From positions 399,578-463,577 of the forward strand of contig NZ_CP059207.1 in NCBI RefSeq assembly GCF_014252035.1: a stretch of 64,000 bases of DNA, given 5' to 3'. A program made the position numbers and the translations under genes. Positions 48,436 through 59,700 of this stretch are shown in pieces; position 1 is the first letter of the stretch, and each line of letters opens with the position of its first letter. This DNA comes from Blattabacterium cuenoti (GTDB lineage Bacteria; Bacteroidota; Bacteroidia; Flavobacteriales; Blattabacteriaceae). The notes under the pieces are model-generated. The model was not told the DNA's origin and searched no databases. It saw nothing but the letters and a program-made list of their open reading frames with translations.

Positions 48436-49822
48436 AAAAAATTTTTTTATCCAAAAAAATAGCATAACATATATAAAACATATTAAAAATAATTTTTTAC
48501 TGGCAATACCTGTATGTTTTACTCAATTAGCTATTATATGTATAGGTTTTTTTGACAATATAATGGTTGGTTTTTTAGGAAAAAATGCGTTAGCATCAAT
48601 ATCACTAGCCAATGCTGTATTCTTTATAATAATTATTTTTGGATTCGGAATATCATCAGCAATTTCGACATTAATTGCATCAATAGATGGAAAAAATGAA
48701 TATAAAAAAGGAGCTACTATATTTTACCATGGATTAATTTTAAATTTTTTTTTATCTATATTTATGTATGTATTAGTACATATTTTTTTTTATATTCTTC
48801 CATATTTGGGTCAACCAAAAGAAATATTAAATGATACAATATCCTTTTTAAGAATCACATCTATTTCTTTAATACCATGGATGATATTTGAAATTTTAAG
48901 AAAATTTTCTGAAGGATTATCTTTAGTATTTCCTAGTTTATTATCTACTTGGACTTCTGTTATTGTTAATATAACATTGAACTATATATTTCTTCATGGA
49001 ATATTTGGATTTCCAAAATTGGGAATTACTGGAGTGGCTTACGCTACTTTGATTTCTCGTATAATTATGTTAATATGTATTTCTATTTTACTACTTAAAT
49101 ACGAAAAAATACGAAAATATTACAATAATTTAAAATTTTCAATAAAATTTCAAAAAAAATATTTCAAAAAAATCCTAAACATAGGAATTCCTTCTGGATT
49201 ACATATGTTATTTGAAATGAGTGCTTTTGCTATTTCTTCTTTTATATCAGGAAGATGTGGAATAAAAGTTTTAGCAGCACACCAAATAGTTATTAGTTTA
49301 GTTTCTTCTACTTTCCTTCTAAGTGCAGGATTATCTGTTGCTGCTACTGTTAGAATAGGGAATCAATTAGCTTTGAAAAATTATTATGAATTAAGAAAAG
49401 TAGGAAAATCTATATTTTTTATGGGATTTATTTTTATGTTAATATGCAATTTTATATTTATTTTTTTTAGAAAAAATATACCATATATGTATATCAATGA
49501 TGAAAAAGTAGCCTTTTTTGCAGAAAAAATGATCGTTATTGCTAGTATTTTTCAACTATCAGATGGAATACAAGGAATTATATTAGGAGCTTTAAGAGGA
49601 TTACAAGATGTTCACATTCCTATGTGGATTAGTCTATTTTCTTATTGGATTGTAGCTATTCCTATGGCTTGGTTTTTATCTATAAAAATGGGAGGAGAAG
49701 GAGTATGGATAGGATTAGGAATTGGTCTTACTATATCTGCTATTTTATTCTTTATAAGATACGAGTCTATAACTAAAAAACTTATTAAAAAAAGCAATAA
49801 TAAATATCTGTTTATCAGATAA
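48428..49822 (+). CDS. MATE-family multidrug/Na+ antiporter (NorM-like), no canonical start
   Basis: A membrane transporter of 12 predicted segments. The first ATG (48563) would start inside helix 1 (FLLAIPVCFTQLAIICIGFF, before MVGFLGKNALASISLA). The frame stays open upstream to 48410 with conserved sequence such as FFIQKNSITYIKHIKN, but has no ATG, GTG or TTG there, and its only CTG (48500) lies inside helix 1. The start given, ATC at 48428, is a guess; it yields about 464 residues, a usual MATE length. It overlaps the gcvT end. The substrate is unknown. Confidence 0.85.
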   Translation: MLKKNFFIQKNSITYIKHIKNNFLLAIPVCFTQLAIICIGFFDNIMVGFLGKNALASISLANAVFFIIIIFGFGISSAISTLIASIDGKNEYKKGATIFYHGLILNFFLSIFMYVLVHIFFYILPYLGQPKEILNDTISFLRITSISLIPWMIFEILRKFSEGLSLVFPSLLSTWTSVIVNITLNYIFLHGIFGFPKLGITGVAYATLISRIIMLICISILLLKYEKIRKYYNNLKFSIKFQKKYFKKILNIGIPSGLHMLFEMSAFAISSFISGRCGIKVLAAHQIVISLVSSTFLLSAGLSVAATVRIGNQLALKNYYELRKVGKSIFFMGFIFMLICNFIFIFFRKNIPYMYINDEKVAFFAEKMIVIASIFQLSDGIQGIILGALRGLQDVHIPMWISLFSYWIVAIPMAWFLSIKMGGEGVWIGLGIGLTISAILFFIRYESITKKLIKKSNNKYLFIR

Positions 49823-49838
49823 AAATGATAATTAAATT

Positions 49839-49846
49839 TATATTTG
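49839..49846 (+). promoter_or_regulatory. Possible -7 promoter box of deaD
   Basis: TATATTTG matches TAnnTTTG exactly and lies 48 bp before the deaD ATG, after the MATE gene stop. Transcription would start near 49853 and give a leader of about 40 bases. Confidence 0.5.
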
Positions 49847-49894
49847 TCATATCTATGCATGAAAATACTACTAAAGTAATGTATATTCTTTAAT

Positions 49895-51535
49895 ATGAAA
49901 ACATTTAAAGAATATAATTTTTTTGAAAAAAAAATTATCCAAACTTTGGAAAAAATTGGATTTAAATATCCAACTCCTGTACAAGAAAAAGTAATTCCTT
50001 TTTTATTAAAATCAGAAAAAGATGTGATAGCATTAGCTCAAACAGGTACAGGAAAAACAGCAGCTTTTGGACTACCAATTATTCAAAAAATAAATTTAAA
50101 AATAAATTTACCACAAGCTTTGATTTTATGTCCTACAAGAGAATTATGTATACAAATAACTCGTGATATTTGTCGTTTTTCACAACATAATCCGTTAATT
50201 AATATTATACCTCTATATGGAGGAGTTAATATAGAAAATCAAATAAGATCTTTAAAAAAGGCAAACCATATTATAGTAGGAACTCCAGGAAGAATTATTG
50301 ATTTATTAATAAAAAAGAAAAAATTGAATTTTCATCATATGAAATATTTGATTCTTGATGAAGCAGATGAAATGCTTAATATGGGATTTAAAGATGAATT
50401 AGATACAATAATAGAGAAATTACCAAAAAAAAGACAAAGTTTACTATTCTCAGCAACAATGTCTAAATATATGAGTGTAATAGCTCATAACTACTTAGTA
50501 AATCCAGTAGAAATCACTATCGGTAAAAAAAACATTGGTTCTGAAAATGTAAAACATATTTACTATGTTGTAGATAATGTGAAAAAAAAATATTTAGTTT
50601 TAAAAAGAATCATAGACATCAATCCGGAGATTTATGGAATAATATTTTGTAGCACTAAGAAAGAAACTCAAAAAATAGCAGATTGTCTTATAAAAGATAG
50701 TTATCATGCTGATGCCTTACATGGAGATTTATCTCAGATACAACGTGAATCTGTTATGAAAAAATTTAGAAATAAAAATTTGCAATTTCTTGTAGCCACA
50801 GATGTAGCATCACGTGGTTTAGATGTTAATAATATCACTCATATTATAAATTATAGTATTCCAAAAGAAAGTGAAATTTATGTACATAGAAGTGGACGTA
50901 CTGGTAGAGCAGGTAATCAAGGTATATCTATTTGTATTATACAACCAAAAGAAGGTAAAAATTTGAAAGAATTTGAAAAAAAAATTGGGAACTATTTTAG
51001 TCGTATTATGATTCCTAGTAGGAAAGAAATATGCGAAAAACAATTATTTCATTTTATTGAAAAGGTTAAAAAAATTGTTGTAGACGAAAAATATATGAAT
51101 AAATTTCTTCCTAAAATTCAGAAAAAACTAGAATTATTTGATAAAGAAGAATTAATAAAACGTTTTTCCTGGATTGAATTTAATCGTTTTATCATTAATT
51201 ATTATAAAAATTCTGAAGAATCTATAACAAATCAACTAAATAAAATTAATGATTATCATTTTAATACCAAAAAATATTTTACAAAACAGAAAAAAGAAAA
51301 TTTTTCTAAACTATTTCTCAATATAGGATATAAAGATAATCTAACAAAAATTGGATTAATAAATTTAATTAATAAAGCTATGAACCATTCAAAAATTAAT
51401 ATTGGTCATATAGAAATTTCATCTAATTTTTCTTTATTTGAAATAGAAAAACGTTATAGAAATAAAATATTGATAGGAATGAATAAAGTAAAAAATCATT
51501 TTGGAAAAACTATTTCTATAAAAATAAAAAATTAA
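49895..51535 (+). CDS. deaD: DEAD-box RNA helicase (DeaD/CsdA type)
   Basis: An ATP-dependent RNA helicase for ribosome assembly or mRNA turnover. Motif I is AQTGTGKT (48-55), Ia is PTRELC, the DEAD box is at 155-158, motif III is SAT and motif VI is [10 protein letters not shown]. The last 80 residues ([20 protein letters not shown] onward) form a DbpA-like RNA-binding domain with [19 protein letters not shown]. The length is 546. The linker between them is K/N-rich. Confidence 0.96.
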   Translation: MKTFKEYNFFEKKIIQTLEKIGFKYPTPVQEKVIPFLLKSEKDVIALAQTGTGKTAAFGLPIIQKINLKINLPQALILCPTRELCIQITRDICRFSQHNPLINIIPLYGGVNIENQIRSLKKANHIIVGTPGRIIDLLIKKKKLNFHHMKYLILDEADEMLNMGFKDELDTIIEKLPKKRQSLLFSATMSKYMSVIAHNYLVNPVEITIGKKNIGSENVKHIYYVVDNVKKKYLVLKRIIDINPEIYGIIFCSTKKETQKIADCLIKDSYHADALHGDLSQIQRESVMKKFRNKNLQFLVATDVASRGLDVNNITHIINYSIPKESEIYVHRSGRTGRAGNQGISICIIQPKEGKNLKEFEKKIGNYFSRIMIPSRKEICEKQLFHFIEKVKKIVVDEKYMNKFLPKIQKKLELFDKEELIKRFSWIEFNRFIINYYKNSEESITNQLNKINDYHFNTKKYFTKQKKENFSKLFLNIGYKDNLTKIGLINLINKAMNHSKINIGHIEISSNFSLFEIEKRYRNKILIGMNKVKNHFGKTISIKIKN

Positions 51536-51546
51536 ATTTTTTAATT

Positions 51547-52635
51547 ATGTCTGGAAATATTTTTGGAAATATATTTAAAGTTAGCACTTTTGGAGAAAGT
51601 CATGGAAAAGCAGTCGGTGGTATTATTGATGGATGTCCTTCTGGAGTAGAATTAAATTTAGAAAAAATTCAATATGAATTAAATCGTAGAAAACCTGGTC
51701 AATCATCAATTGTTACTCAACGAAATGAATCTGATACAGTAAATTTTCTTTCTGGAATTTTTAATAAAAAAACAACAGGAACTCCTATTGGTTTTGTTAT
51801 TTATAACAATGATCAAAAATCTGATGATTACGAACACATAAAAAATGTATATAGACCTTCTCATTCTGATTTTACATATGAAAAAAAATATGGAATAAGA
51901 GATTATAGAGGTGGAGGACGATCTTCCGCTAGAGAAACAATTTGTAGAGTAGTAGCTGGATCCATAGCTAAACAAATAATAAAAGATATTAAAATTATAG
52001 CTTATGTATCTTCTGTTGGAAATATTTGTATAGATAAATCTTATGAAGACTTAAATTTATCAGAAAAGATCATAGAGAGTAATCCTATAAGATGTCCCGA
52101 TATACATTACGCAAAAAAAATGATATCAAAAATTAAAGAAATAAAAAGCATGGGAGATACAGTAGGAGGAACTATTACTTGTGTAGTAAAAAATATTCCA
52201 ATAGGAATAGGAGAACCTATTTTTAATAAATTACATGCAGAATTAGCAAAAGCAATGCTTTCAATTAATGCAGTAAAAGGATTTGAATACGGAAGCGGAT
52301 TTGATGGTACTAAATTGACTGGTTCGCAACATAATGATTTATTTGAAAAAAATGGAAAAACTCAAACAAACTTATCAGGTGGCATTCAAGGAGGAATATC
52401 AAATGGAATGGATATCTATTTTAAAATTGCTTTAAAACCTGTAGCTACAATTATGCAAGAACAAAAAACTATAGATAAATACGGAAATTCCATATATATA
52501 AAAGGAAAAGGAAGACATGATCCTTGTGTTCTTCCTCGTGCTGTTCCTATTGTTGAGTCTATGACTGCTTTAGTTTTAGTAGATTATTTTATGTATAATA
52601 AATTATCTAAATATTCTTCCATTTTTAACAATTGA
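51547..52635 (+). CDS. aroC: Chorismate synthase
   Basis: AroC completes the shikimate pathway, giving chorismate for aromatic amino acids, folate and menaquinone. FMN-binding and catalytic motifs are [18 protein letters not shown] (about residues 17-34), [13 protein letters not shown] and [17 protein letters not shown]. The length of 362 is full. Its TGA overlaps the TTG start of miaA as TTGA, so the two genes are coupled. Confidence 0.97.
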   Translation: MSGNIFGNIFKVSTFGESHGKAVGGIIDGCPSGVELNLEKIQYELNRRKPGQSSIVTQRNESDTVNFLSGIFNKKTTGTPIGFVIYNNDQKSDDYEHIKNVYRPSHSDFTYEKKYGIRDYRGGGRSSARETICRVVAGSIAKQIIKDIKIIAYVSSVGNICIDKSYEDLNLSEKIIESNPIRCPDIHYAKKMISKIKEIKSMGDTVGGTITCVVKNIPIGIGEPIFNKLHAELAKAMLSINAVKGFEYGSGFDGTKLTGSQHNDLFEKNGKTQTNLSGGIQGGISNGMDIYFKIALKPVATIMQEQKTIDKYGNSIYIKGKGRHDPCVLPRAVPIVESMTALVLVDYFMYNKLSKYSSIFNN

Positions 52636-53594
52636 AAAAAAAATTTCTTATTTCTATTTTAGGACCAACTTGTATTGGTAAAACGGATTTATCTATTTTT
52701 CTAGCTAAAAAATTTCAAACTGAAATTTTATCTTGTGATTCTAGACAATTTTACAAAGAAATAAAAATAGGGACATCTATGCCAGATAGGGAACAATTAT
52801 TTCATGTTAATCATCATTTTATAGGACATTTAAGTATCCATCAAAATTATAATGCAAAATTATTTGAGATAGATTTTTTAAATAAAGTGAGAAAATTATT
52901 CTATCGATATGATATGTTAATTATGGTAGGAGGTTCCAGTTTATATGAAAAAGCAGCAACAGAAGGACTATCTGATATTCCTGAAATAAATAAAAAAATT
53001 AGAGATAATTTAATTTTCAATTTTAAAAAAAAAGGAATTTCATTTTTAAAAAATGAATTTAAAAAATTTAGAACAAAAGAAAAATATACAATAGATATTA
53101 ATAATCCAGTACGTTTAATAAGATTCCTAGAAATAATAAAATCTACAGGAAATCCTCCTTCATTTTTTTTCAAAAAAAAAAATGAAAATAGATATTTTTT
53201 TTCCGTCATCAAAATAGGATTGATAAAATCTAGGGACGAAATATATTATGACATAAATAATAGAGTAGAAAAAATGATAAAAATTGGTTTATTAGAAGAA
53301 GCTAAACTATATTATAAATATAGAAATTTAAATAGTTTACAAACCATAGGTTATAAAGAAATATATAATAATTTTTTTGAAAAAAAAAATAGCCTAATCG
53401 ATACTATAGAAAAGATAAAAATAAATACTAGAAAATATGCAAAAAAACAATTATCTTGGTATAGAAGAGACTCAAACATTACTTGGTTTCATCCAAAAGA
53501 AAAAAATAAAATAATATCATTTATCATTAATAAAATAAATAACAATAAAAAAGTGGGCAATACTGGATTTGAACCAGTGACCTCCTGCTTGTAA
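52632..53594 (+). CDS. miaA: tRNA dimethylallyltransferase MiaA
   Basis: MiaA adds the dimethylallyl group to A37 of tRNAs that read UNN codons; MiaB (32588) then thiomethylates it. The start is TTG, overlapping the aroC stop. The P-loop [12 protein letters not shown] (about 9-20), [15 protein letters not shown] and [11 protein letters not shown] are family motifs. The last 14 residues ([13 protein letters not shown] and stop) are translated from the antisense strand of tRNA-Val, so they are not conserved protein. The catalytic core looks intact. Confidence 0.95.
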   Translation: MKKKFLISILGPTCIGKTDLSIFLAKKFQTEILSCDSRQFYKEIKIGTSMPDREQLFHVNHHFIGHLSIHQNYNAKLFEIDFLNKVRKLFYRYDMLIMVGGSSLYEKAATEGLSDIPEINKKIRDNLIFNFKKKGISFLKNEFKKFRTKEKYTIDINNPVRLIRFLEIIKSTGNPPSFFFKKKNENRYFFSVIKIGLIKSRDEIYYDINNRVEKMIKIGLLEEAKLYYKYRNLNSLQTIGYKEIYNNFFEKKNSLIDTIEKIKINTRKYAKKQLSWYRRDSNITWFHPKEKNKIISFIINKINNNKKVGNTGFEPVTSCL

Positions 53595-53629
53595 AACAGA
53601 TGCTCTAAACCAAACTGAGCTAATTGCCC
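53554..53629 (-). tRNA. tRNA-Val (anticodon UAC)
   Basis: On the minus strand a 76-base cloverleaf starts GGGCAATTAGCTCAG. The 7-bp acceptor stem GGGCAAT pairs with ATTGCCC, with A as the discriminator. The anticodon loop is TTTACAA, giving anticodon TAC for valine, with a stem of TCTGT and GCAGG including wobble pairs. The T arm is ACTGG-TTCAAAT-CCAGT. CCA is not encoded. It overlaps the 3' end of miaA on the opposite strand by 41 bp and has its own promoter. Confidence 0.95.
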
Positions 53630-53641
53630 TTATTATTATCC

Positions 53642-53649
53642 CAAATGTA
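53642..53649 (-). promoter_or_regulatory. Promoter -7 box of tRNA-Val
   Basis: The minus strand reads TACATTTG, an exact TAnnTTTG match 13 bp before the first base of the tRNA, and lies in the 32 bp between folC and the tRNA. The position is as expected for a tRNA gene with a short 5' leader. Confidence 0.55.
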
Positions 53650-53661
53650 ATAAAAAAAATA

Positions 53662-54903
53662 TTATGAAAGTACTTCAGAAACAACAAAAGTACTTCCACT
53701 AATTAAAATTAAATCATCTTTATCTGATTCCTTGATAGCAGAAAAATAAGCTTCTTTTACAGAAAAAAAGAACTTTATTTTCTCTCGACTATGAAATATA
53801 TGATCAACTAATTTTTTCAAATCATTAATATGAAACTTTCTATCTACATTAGGTTGACAAAAATAATAAAAAGAATTAATAGGAAAATATTTTAACAAGG
53901 ATACTACTTTTTTTTCTTTAACAAAACCTAAAATTAGATGTAATTTATTATAGGATTCTTTTCTTAGTTGACGAGAAATCATAGAAATTCCTGCCTCATT
54001 ATGAGCTATATCACAAATAATTCTTGGATTATATCTTTTTATAATTTGCCATCTTCCTTTAAACTTAGTATTTTCTATTACATTTTTTAATCCATTTTTT
54101 ATGGATCTGCATGAAATAGATATATTTTTTTTTTTGTGTAAAATGTTTATTATTTTTAATACTAAAAATTTATTAAATTTTTGATAATCAGCATCAAATG
54201 GAATATTAAATTTTGAATATTTTTCATTATATGTAGAAAAATAAATAGGAGAATTTTTCTTAAATGCTTCTTTTAAAAAAATAAATCTTATATATTTTGG
54301 AATATTACACCCAAGTATTACTGATATATTATTTTTTATTATTCCTGACTTTTCTATAGCTATTTTTTCTTTATTATGACCAAGTATTTCTACATGATCT
54401 ATACTAATGTTAGTTAGTACTGAAATTTCTGGAATTATTAAATTAGTAGAATCCAACCTTCCTCCCAACCCAACTTCAATAATCGCGAAATTAACTTTAT
54501 TTTCTTTAAAATATTGAAAAGCTAAAGCTGTATTCATTTCAAAAAATGAGATTTTTTCTTTTTCTATAAATTTTTTATTTTTTTTTACAAAATTTATAAT
54601 AAAATTTTTTTCTATTAAAATTCCGTTACAAGTTATTCTTTCTCTAAAATCTATTAAATGAGGAGATGTAAATACTCCTACTTTGTATTGACTTTCTTGA
54701 AGAATAGAAGATAACATATGAACAGTAGAACCTTTTCCGTTTGTTCCACCAATATGAATACTTTTAAAATATTTTTGAGGATTTCCTAAATAAGAACAAA
54801 AATTATTTATTCTTTTTAATCCTGGTTTATAAGATTTTATACCAATTTCTTGATAAGAAGGGATACGTTTTAATATCCATTGAATTGTTTCAGAATAATT
54901 CAA
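53662..54903 (-). CDS. folC: Folylpolyglutamate synthase / dihydrofolate synthase
   Basis: FolC adds glutamate residues to folates. The P-loop segment HIGGTNGKGSTVHMLSSIL (about 50-68), the following SPHLIDFRERI and the LTNISIDHVEILGH block are diagnostic. The Mur-ligase C-terminal domain carries ICDIAHNEAG. The start is TTG at 54903, and the length is 413. The serine/glycine folate cycle, including GcvT, depends on it. It is divergent from glnS, with a possible -7 box (minus strand TATTTTTG, 54934-54941) upstream. Confidence 0.94.
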   Translation of the reverse strand: MNYSETIQWILKRIPSYQEIGIKSYKPGLKRINNFCSYLGNPQKYFKSIHIGGTNGKGSTVHMLSSILQESQYKVGVFTSPHLIDFRERITCNGILIEKNFIINFVKKNKKFIEKEKISFFEMNTALAFQYFKENKVNFAIIEVGLGGRLDSTNLIIPEISVLTNISIDHVEILGHNKEKIAIEKSGIIKNNISVILGCNIPKYIRFIFLKEAFKKNSPIYFSTYNEKYSKFNIPFDADYQKFNKFLVLKIINILHKKKNISISCRSIKNGLKNVIENTKFKGRWQIIKRYNPRIICDIAHNEAGISMISRQLRKESYNKLHLILGFVKEKKVVSLLKYFPINSFYYFCQPNVDRKFHINDLKKLVDHIFHSREKIKFFFSVKEAYFSAIKESDKDDLILISGSTFVVSEVLS

Positions 54904-54998
54904 ATTACAACTATTATTATATAATTAATATAGCAAAAATATATTTTTTATAAAAAATTGATTAAATTCACATTCTGTTTGAATTTGTATAATCATTA

Positions 54999-56699
54999 AT
55001 TTTTAAAAAAATAGAATCACATTTACATTTTATTGAAAAAATAATAAAAGAAGATATAGAAAATGGGTTTCCTATAGAAAAAATTAAATTTCGTTTTCCT
55101 CCTGAACCCAATGGTTATCTTCATATTGGTCATATTAAAGCTATATGTTTAAACTTTGAACTTGGAAAAAAGTATGATTCCAAAGTAATATTGAGATTTG
55201 ATGACACTAATCCTATTGTAGAGAGCAAAAAATTTATAGAATCAATAAAAAAAGATATACTTTTTTTGGGATTTAAATGGGATGAAATTACTTATGCATC
55301 AGACTATTTCCATAAATTATATGAATTAGCTATAGAACTCATTAAAAAAAATAAAGCTTACGTAGATACACAATCTCAAAATGAAATAAAATTACAAAGA
55401 AAAACACCTTTTGAACCTGGAATAAAAAGTTATTATAGAAATAGATCAATCCATGAAAATCTATATTTATTAGATAAAATGAAAAATGGATTTTTTAAAG
55501 AGGGATATTGTGTTCTTAGGGCAAAAATAGATATGGAATCTTCAAATATGAATATGAGAGATCCAATCATGTATAGAATTATAAAAAAAAAACATCATAG
55601 GACTATGGATAAATGGTGTATATATCCTACTTATGATTGGACTCATGGACAATGTGATTATTTTGAACAAATATCTCATTCTTTATGTTCATTGGAATTT
55701 GAAAATAGAAAACCTTTATATAACTGGTATATAGATCAAATTTATAATAATGATAATAAAAAAATAAAACCTAAACAAATAGAATTTTCAAGACTAAATT
55801 TAAGTCACACTATAACCAGTAAAAGAAAAATACAATATCTCATTGAGAATAAAATAATTCATTCTTGGAATGATCCTCGTATACTAACAATATCTGGATT
55901 ACGTTGTAAAGGATATACTTCCGATTCTTTAATAAATTTTATTCATAAAATAGGAATTTCTAAAAGAAATAATATTATTGATATATCTCTTTTAGAATTT
56001 TTCATTAGAGAACATTTAAACAAAATTTCTACTAGAGTAATGGTAATATTACGACCAATAAAAATAATGATTGATAATTATTCTACAAATGATACTGAAT
56101 GGATAGAAATTGAAAATAACCCTGAAGATCTTAAATTTGGAACTAGAAAAGTTCCATTTTCAAAATTATTATATATTGAAAAAGACGATTTTTTAGAAAA
56201 AGAAAAAAATGGATTTTTTCGTCTTTGTATTGGTAAAGAAGTAAGACTTAAAAATGCTTATATTATCAAAGCTAATTCAGTAATAAAAAATACAAAAGGA
56301 GAAATAGAAATAATACATTGTACTTACGATAAAAAAAGTAAATATCATAAAAAAAATAATAATTATACAAAAATTAAAAAAAGAGTAAAAAGTACTTTAC
56401 ACTGGGTTTCCGTAAAACATTCTTTTCCAGTTGAAATTCATTTATATAATCATTTATTTTTAAAAAGAAATCCAGATATACCAAATTTTAAAAAAAATAT
56501 CAATCCAAAATCAAAAGAAAAAATTATAGGATATGCAGAACCTTTTTTAAAAAGGGCAAAAAAAGGAGATCATTTTCAATTCCAACGAATTGGATACTTT
56601 TATGTTGTAGAAGAAACAAAAGAGAATGAACATATAATTTTTAATAAAACAGTTTCTATTAAAGATAAATGGAAAAAAATAAGAAAAAAAAATATATAA
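54999..56699 (+). CDS. glnS: Glutaminyl-tRNA synthetase, no canonical start
   Basis: GlnRS charges tRNA-Gln. The class I HIGH motif is HIGHIKAICLNF, with RFPPEPNGYLHIGH before it and RFDDTNP after, and the second signature is SKRKIQYL in place of KMSKS. The frame is open from 54993, but no ATG, GTG, TTG or CTG lies before HIGH; the first TTG (55191) is after it. The start shown, ATT at 54999, gives a normal N-terminus (FKKIESHLHFIEKII). A TATAAT at 54988 is close upstream. It is convergent with rpoC (6 bp). Confidence 0.88.
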   Translation: MFKKIESHLHFIEKIIKEDIENGFPIEKIKFRFPPEPNGYLHIGHIKAICLNFELGKKYDSKVILRFDDTNPIVESKKFIESIKKDILFLGFKWDEITYASDYFHKLYELAIELIKKNKAYVDTQSQNEIKLQRKTPFEPGIKSYYRNRSIHENLYLLDKMKNGFFKEGYCVLRAKIDMESSNMNMRDPIMYRIIKKKHHRTMDKWCIYPTYDWTHGQCDYFEQISHSLCSLEFENRKPLYNWYIDQIYNNDNKKIKPKQIEFSRLNLSHTITSKRKIQYLIENKIIHSWNDPRILTISGLRCKGYTSDSLINFIHKIGISKRNNIIDISLLEFFIREHLNKISTRVMVILRPIKIMIDNYSTNDTEWIEIENNPEDLKFGTRKVPFSKLLYIEKDDFLEKEKNGFFRLCIGKEVRLKNAYIIKANSVIKNTKGEIEIIHCTYDKKSKYHKKNNNYTKIKKRVKSTLHWVSVKHSFPVEIHLYNHLFLKRNPDIPNFKKNINPKSKEKIIGYAEPFLKRAKKGDHFQFQRIGYFYVVEETKENEHIIFNKTVSIKDKWKKIRKKNI

Positions 56700-56705
56700 A
56701 AACTA

Positions 56706-59700
56706 TTATAATAAAAGTTCAGGTGATAGAGAATCATACTCTCTTAATCCAGTTCCTGCAGGAATTTTGTGTCCAACTATCACATTTTCTTTTAATCCAT
56801 GCAAATAATCAGTTTTGCTACTTATCGCTGCCTCACTTAAAACTTTTGTTGTTTCTTGAAATGAAGCCGCAGATATAAATGATTTAGTTTGTAAAGCTGC
56901 TCTTGTTATCCCTTGTAGTATAGGTCTTGCTGTCGCAGGTATAGCATTTCTTGTTTTCATTAACTTTTTATTTTTATAGTTTAGAACTGCATTTTCATTT
57001 CTTAAATCTCTATAACTAATAATATCTCCATTTTGGAAAAAATCAGAATTTCCGCAATCTTCCACTACCATCATTTGAGATATTTTATCATTTTCTTCTA
57101 TAAAATCATCTTTATATTCAATACTACCTTCCAAAAACTTTGTATCTCCAACATCTATTACCTCTACTTTTCTCATCATTTGTAAAACAATTACCTCAAA
57201 ATGTTTATCATTTATTTTAACTCCTTGTAATCTATATACTTCTTGTATTTCCTGTATTAAATATTCTTGTACAGCTCTAACTCCTCTAATATTCAAAATA
57301 TCATTAGGGGTAACAGCTCCATCTGATAAAGGCATTCCTGCTTTTACATAATCATTTTCTTGAACTAATATTTGATTAGATAATTTAACAAGATATTTTC
57401 TAATTTCTCCTGTTTTAGATTCTACAATAATTTCTCTACTTCCTCTTTTTATTTTTCCATGACTAACTATTCCATCCATTTCAGAAACTACAGCAGGATT
57501 TGAAGGATTTCTTGCTTCAAATAATTCTGATAAACGAGGAAGTCCACCCGTAATATCACCAGATTTAGCAGATTTTCTAGGAACTTTAACTAAAATTTTA
57601 CCCACTTCTATTTTTTCTTCATCTTGCACCATTAAATGTGCTCCAACTGGTAAATTATATGTTTTTAATTCTTCATTATTATTAACAATTTTTAATGTTG
57701 GAATCAAATTTTTATTTCTCACTTCTGTTATTACTTTTTCTTGAAAACCAGTTTGTTCATCTATTTCAACTTGAAAAGTAACACCTTGTTCTAAATGTTG
57801 ATAAGATATGATACCAGAAAATTCTGAAACAATAACTGCATTATATAAATCCCATTTACAAATGACATCTCCTGACTTTAATTTATCTCCATGATGTACA
57901 TATAAAGATGCTCCATAAGGAATATTATTTACCATTAGAATTGATGACCTATCTGTACTAAAAAGTTTCATTTCTGTAGATCTAGATACTACTATTCCAA
58001 TCTCATTAGAATCTATTTTTTTTGTTTTTACAAATTTAAGATCTTCAAATTCTATAATACCATCATATTTTGCTCTTATTTGTGAAGATTCTGTTATATT
58101 TCCTGCCGTTCCTCCAACATGAAAAGTACGTAATGTCAATTGAGTACCAGGTTCTCCAATAGATTGCGCAGCAATAACTCCAACAGCTTCTCCCTTTTTT
58201 ACTATCTTTCCTGTAGAAAGACTTCTACCATAACATTTAGAACAAATACCCATTTTAGCTTCACAAGTAAGAGGAGATCTTACTTCAACAGTTTCTATAC
58301 CTGATTTTTCTATTATACCTGCTATTTTTTCATCAATCATTTCTCCAGATGAAACTATCAATTTTTCATTATTTTTTGCATAAAAAATATCATTCAATGA
58401 TATACGACCTAAAATTCTATCAAATAAAGTTTCTACAATTTCTTCGTTTTTCTTTAAAGCTGATATTTTCAATCCACGTAATGTATTGCAATTATCAATT
58501 TTTATGATTACATCTTGTGCTGCATCTACTAAACGTCTTGTAAGATAACCAGCATCAGCTGTTTTTAAAGCTGTATCAGCTAGTCCTTTACGTGCACCAT
58601 GAGTAGATATAAAATACTCTAAAATGGACAAACCCTCTCTAAAATTAGATAAAATAGGATTTTCAATAATTTCTCCTCCTGTGGATCCAGTTTTTTGTGG
58701 TTTTGCCATTAAACCTCGCATTCCAGAAAGTTGACGAATCTGTTCTTTAGAACCTCTAGAACCAGAATCTAACATCATATAAACCGGATTAAATCCTTCT
58801 CTATCCTCACGCATATGTTTCATTACTTTTTCTGTAAGCATAGTATTTGTATTTGTCCATACATCAATTACTTGATTATAACGTTCGTTATTTGTTATTA
58901 AACCCATGTTATAATTTATCTTGATATTGTCAACTTGTTTAATAGCATCATTCACCATTTCTTTTTTATCTTTCGGAATAATAATATCTCCTAAACCAAA
59001 AGATAATCCTCCTTTAAATGCATTATAAAAACCTAATTCCTTAATATCATCTAGAAATTTAGCTGTAGTGGGTACATCTGTAAGATATAATATTTTTCCT
59101 ATGATTTCCCTTAATGATTTTTTTGTAAGAGATTTATTAATATAACCTACTTGTTTAGGTATAACTTGATTGAAAAGAACTCTACCTGTAGTTGTATCAA
59201 CTAATTTTTCATAAAAATTATCTTCTTCCCGAATAGATACTTTGACCTTAATAACCGCATGTAAATCTAACATTTTTTGATTATATGCTATTTCAACTTC
59301 TTCTGAAGAATAAAATTTAAAACCTTCTCCTTTTACTTTTATACTTGAATTTGATAATAATGGTTTTGTCATATAATATAATCCCAATACCATATCTTGT
59401 GATGGTACAGTGATAGGAGATCCATTTGCAGGATTCAATATATTTTGAGAAGCTAGCATTAAAATTTGAGCCTCTAAAATTGCTCCATTAGATAATGGTA
59501 AATGAACTGCCATTTGATCCCCATCAAAATCAGCATTAAATGCAGCACATACTAAAGGGTGTAATTGAATTGCTTTTCCTTCTATTAACTTAGGTTGAAA
59601 TGCTTGAATTCCTAACCTATGCAAAGTAGGTGCTCTATTTAATAATACAGGATGACCTTTTAGAACATTTTCAAGGATATCCCATATTATGGAATCTCTT

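Noticed and set aside
53517-53699. Minus-strand frame of 60 codons across tRNA-Val
   Set aside because: It is the sense translation of the tRNA gene and its flanks and has no protein features.
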